DNA from: an uncultured Clostridia bacterium | Lineage (GTDB): Bacteria > Bacillota > Clostridia > UBA1381 | Direction: 5' to 3' | DNA: 7,236 nt | NCBI GenBank assembly: GCA_910585795.1 | Contig: CAJUFV010000134.1 | Coordinates: 1 to 7,236 of the forward strand | Position numbers and translations under genes: made by a program | The notes under the pieces: generated by a model | Told to the model about the DNA's origin: nothing | What the model saw: the letters and a program-made list of their open reading frames with translations, nothing else | The model's database searches: none | Shown: positions 5,364 to 7,236 of the stretch, one piece after another | Position numbering within the stretch: position 1 is the first letter of the stretch | How the letters are laid out: each line of letters starts with the position of its first letter

Positions 5364-7236
5364 CTATTTTGTCAATTCCTGATACATTTTCATCAATTCG
5401 GCGACGCATTGGCTTTCTGTCATTGTTTTGACGTCAAAGCCGTATGCGTGCATAACGGCCCTGTCATTCTCTTGATGTGCCTTGCGCAGTTCGGGGGGCA
5501 TTGTAAGCTCGTCATACAAGTCTGCTAAAGAGCTGTCGGGATATAATGCTCTTGCGTCAAGTATTGCCTGCGCTGTCTGCTCAATTTTTGCTTTCTGTTC
5601 TTCTGTTGGACTGCACCATACAAAATTGTTATACACAATATCCTTTGAATATCTGTAATCACTTTTTAATCGTCCGCATACTGCGCGTGTCCACGCATTA
5701 TGTACGTTTGAAGTCAACACTCCGAAATGATACAATGTTGCATTTGGTATAATAATAACTGAATCTGTTGGGATTGTATCCTTAGTTAAAAATCCCATTG
5801 GAATATATTTACGTTTTTCAGACGAAACACGCGGAATTATGATATATGTATTGGGGTTTAGCGTTTCCCTAAAAAGAGTAGGTTTGTTTGCCAATTCTTG
5901 GGTGGGCTTAAAACTGCTCTGCTCTCTCATTTCTTTTACCTTTTGTACTCTGTCCATAACAAGTGGCATTGTTCTTAATTCATTAGGCGGAACATCAACA
6001 AGCCAAAGGCAATATCTGTCTTTTCTATTAATAAATTCATATGCCCCTATTAATTTTTTAATATATTTTTTAGCGTTTGGCTCTTTAATGACAAAATTTT
6101 CATAATCTTCATTTTCTATAATTAAATTCCCACCATCTGTGGGCTGATTGCCTCGAGAACATAACGGAACTTTACAAATAGGTTTTGTTCGTCGCTCTAT
6201 AAAAACACTATCAGCATCAATCAGATACGGATTGATATTTTTTACAATTTGTATACGGTTATTGTCATACAGTTGTTTTTCCGCTTTTCCGCTTTGCGAA
6301 AAGCCGACAATAACGCAGTGCACAGCCGCTTTTTCGCTTGCCTCACTGTTCCATTTAAATGTTCGATACGCAAAATTAATTTCAACATTTATATTTTGCC
6401 ATAGCGGCGCAACCTGTTCTCCTTGAGTGATTGAATTAGTTGATACAAAGGCACAGCTAATATTGGTGTCTTGTATAAAATCAGATGCTTTTTTATACCA
6501 GCCTGAAACATAATCTAAAGTACCTGCTTTTTTGTTTTTAATAAATAGATTTAGCAATTCTTCTTTTTGTATTTTTGACATAATTGACGCACCCACAAAC
6601 GGCGGATTTCCCATAATGTAATTCAATTCATGCTTCGGTATAACCTCGTTCCAGTCTAATCTAAGCGCGTTTCCCTCGGCAATATTAGCATAGCTTTTCA
6701 GCGGTAAAAAGTCCAAATTGGTATGCACAATATTTTCCGTTTCCTTCATCATCTGGCTTTCCGCTATCCATAACGCTGTCTTTGCTACTGTAACCGCAAA
6801 ATCGTTTATTTCTATTCCGTAAAACTGGCCGATTGATACCTTGATTATTTCATCGTCCAGTGTTATCTGATTTGTTTTTGCTCTTAATACCTCATTCTCT
6901 AACCGTCTGAGCGATATATATGTTTCGGTCAGGAAGTTTCCGCTTCCGCATGCCGGGTCAAGAAATTTCAGCTTTGATATTTTGTCAGTAAACGCTTCAA
7001 GGCGGTTACTGCGTGTTTTCACCGCTTGTATTTCCAGTATTTCTGCAAGCTCGGATTTTAGGTCGTTCAGAAATAACGGGTCAATAACCTTGTGTATATT
7101 TTCAATGCTGGTGTAGTGCATACCGCCCGCACGTCTTGTTTCGGGGTTCAGCGTGCTTTCAAATACAGCGCCGAATATCGTCGGTGATATTCCGCTCCAG
7201 TCGAAGTCCTCGCTCGCCTTGCGTAAAAGCAAGTCC
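5364..7236 (-). CDS. MmeI-like DNA N6-adenine methyltransferase, possibly a type IIL restriction-modification enzyme (N-terminus outside window)
   Basis: The frame is open to the right edge, giving 623 visible residues; the TTG at 7230-7232 is internal, not a real start. Counting from that TTG, the sequence shows the MmeI order: an opening GAVFESTLNPETRRAGGMHY with YTS (40-42), the S-adenosylmethionine site DPACGSGNF (92-100), FYGIEIND (137-144), and the catalytic GNPPF (208-212), which indicates N6-adenine methylation. STNSITQGEQV (264-274), INPYLIDADSVFIERRTKPI (333-352), a target-recognition region at about 350-530 (IPRVSSEKRKYIP, PNATLYHFGV, GRLKSDYRYS) and a helical C-terminal part with LADLYDELTMPPELRKAH follow. 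MmeI relatives are about 900 residues and carry a PD-(D/E)XK nuclease in the first third, which would lie beyond 7236. Whether this protein cuts as well as methylates therefore cannot be judged here. It ends at its own terminator and shows no frameshift. Confidence 0.9.
   Translation of the reverse strand, partial: DLLLRKASEDFDWSGISPTIFGAVFESTLNPETRRAGGMHYTSIENIHKVIDPLFLNDLKSELAEILEIQAVKTRSNRLEAFTDKISKLKFLDPACGSGNFLTETYISLRRLENEVLRAKTNQITLDDEIIKVSIGQFYGIEINDFAVTVAKTALWIAESQMMKETENIVHTNLDFLPLKSYANIAEGNALRLDWNEVIPKHELNYIMGNPPFVGASIMSKIQKEELLNLFIKNKKAGTLDYVSGWYKKASDFIQDTNISCAFVSTNSITQGEQVAPLWQNINVEINFAYRTFKWNSEASEKAAVHCVIVGFSQSGKAEKQLYDNNRIQIVKNINPYLIDADSVFIERRTKPICKVPLCSRGNQPTDGGNLIIENEDYENFVIKEPNAKKYIKKLIGAYEFINRKDRYCLWLVDVPPNELRTMPLVMDRVQKVKEMREQSSFKPTQELANKPTLFRETLNPNTYIIIPRVSSEKRKYIPMGFLTKDTIPTDSVIIIPNATLYHFGVLTSNVHNAWTRAVCGRLKSDYRYSKDIVYNNFVWCSPTEEQKAKIEQTAQAILDARALYPDSSLADLYDELTMPPELRKAHQENDRAVMHAYGFDVKTMTESQCVAELMKMYQELTK

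Noticed and set aside
5546..6426. Plus-strand open frames opposite the methyltransferase gene
   Set aside because: They are antisense to a conserved, motif-rich coding region with no supporting signals.
7230..7232. TTG as the start of the methyltransferase gene
   Set aside because: The frame stays open to the window edge and this point corresponds to the middle of the MmeI architecture, so the codon is an internal leucine.

Overview
The window looks like chromosomal DNA from a low-GC Gram-positive anaerobe, most likely a gut-type Clostridia (Bacillota). The evidence is AT-rich spacers, strong AGGAG-type ribosome sites, sigma-A-like promoters, and a secreted protein with the modular architecture (cysteine-peptidase-like domain, BspA-type leucine-rich repeats, CxxC module) typical of Ruminococcus/Oscillospira/Lachnospira relatives. 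The species cannot be named from the sequence.

Layout. (1) Positions 1-310: the 5' end of an HxlR-family regulator on the minus strand (TTG start at 138), then a short divergent control region with a double inverted repeat and back-to-back promoters whose -35 boxes overlap. (2) 311-2800: a copper-exporting P1B-type ATPase (CopA) fused in frame at its C-terminus to a CopZ-like copper chaperone. A full Shine-Dalgarno and ATG lie inside the frame at the junction, so free CopZ is probably also made. A 17-bp terminator hairpin follows directly. (3) 2851-3213: a spacer with no convincing gene, ending in a near-consensus promoter. (4) 3220-5079: a secreted multidomain protein with a signal peptide, a papain-like domain, leucine-rich repeats, a CxxC module and a C-terminal beta-rich domain. 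(5) 5080-5334: a spacer that appears to carry a small broken gene (lost start codon plus a one-base frameshift). (6) 5335-5363: a symmetric terminator shared by converging transcripts. (7) 5364-7236, minus strand: the C-terminal two thirds of an MmeI-like DNA N6-adenine methyltransferase, possibly a fused type IIL restriction-modification enzyme, running off the right edge.

How they fit together. The HxlR regulator and copA-copZ form a plausible divergent stress-response pair: a thiol-type sensor next to copper export and copper delivery. The secreted protein and the methyltransferase each have their own signals and show no functional link to the copper genes; the right half reads as accessory DNA. 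I found no CRISPR array, tRNA, rRNA, insertion sequence or complete phage module. The least ordinary items are the nested copZ start inside copA, the HxlR-copA control region, and the decayed small gene at about 5156-5313.
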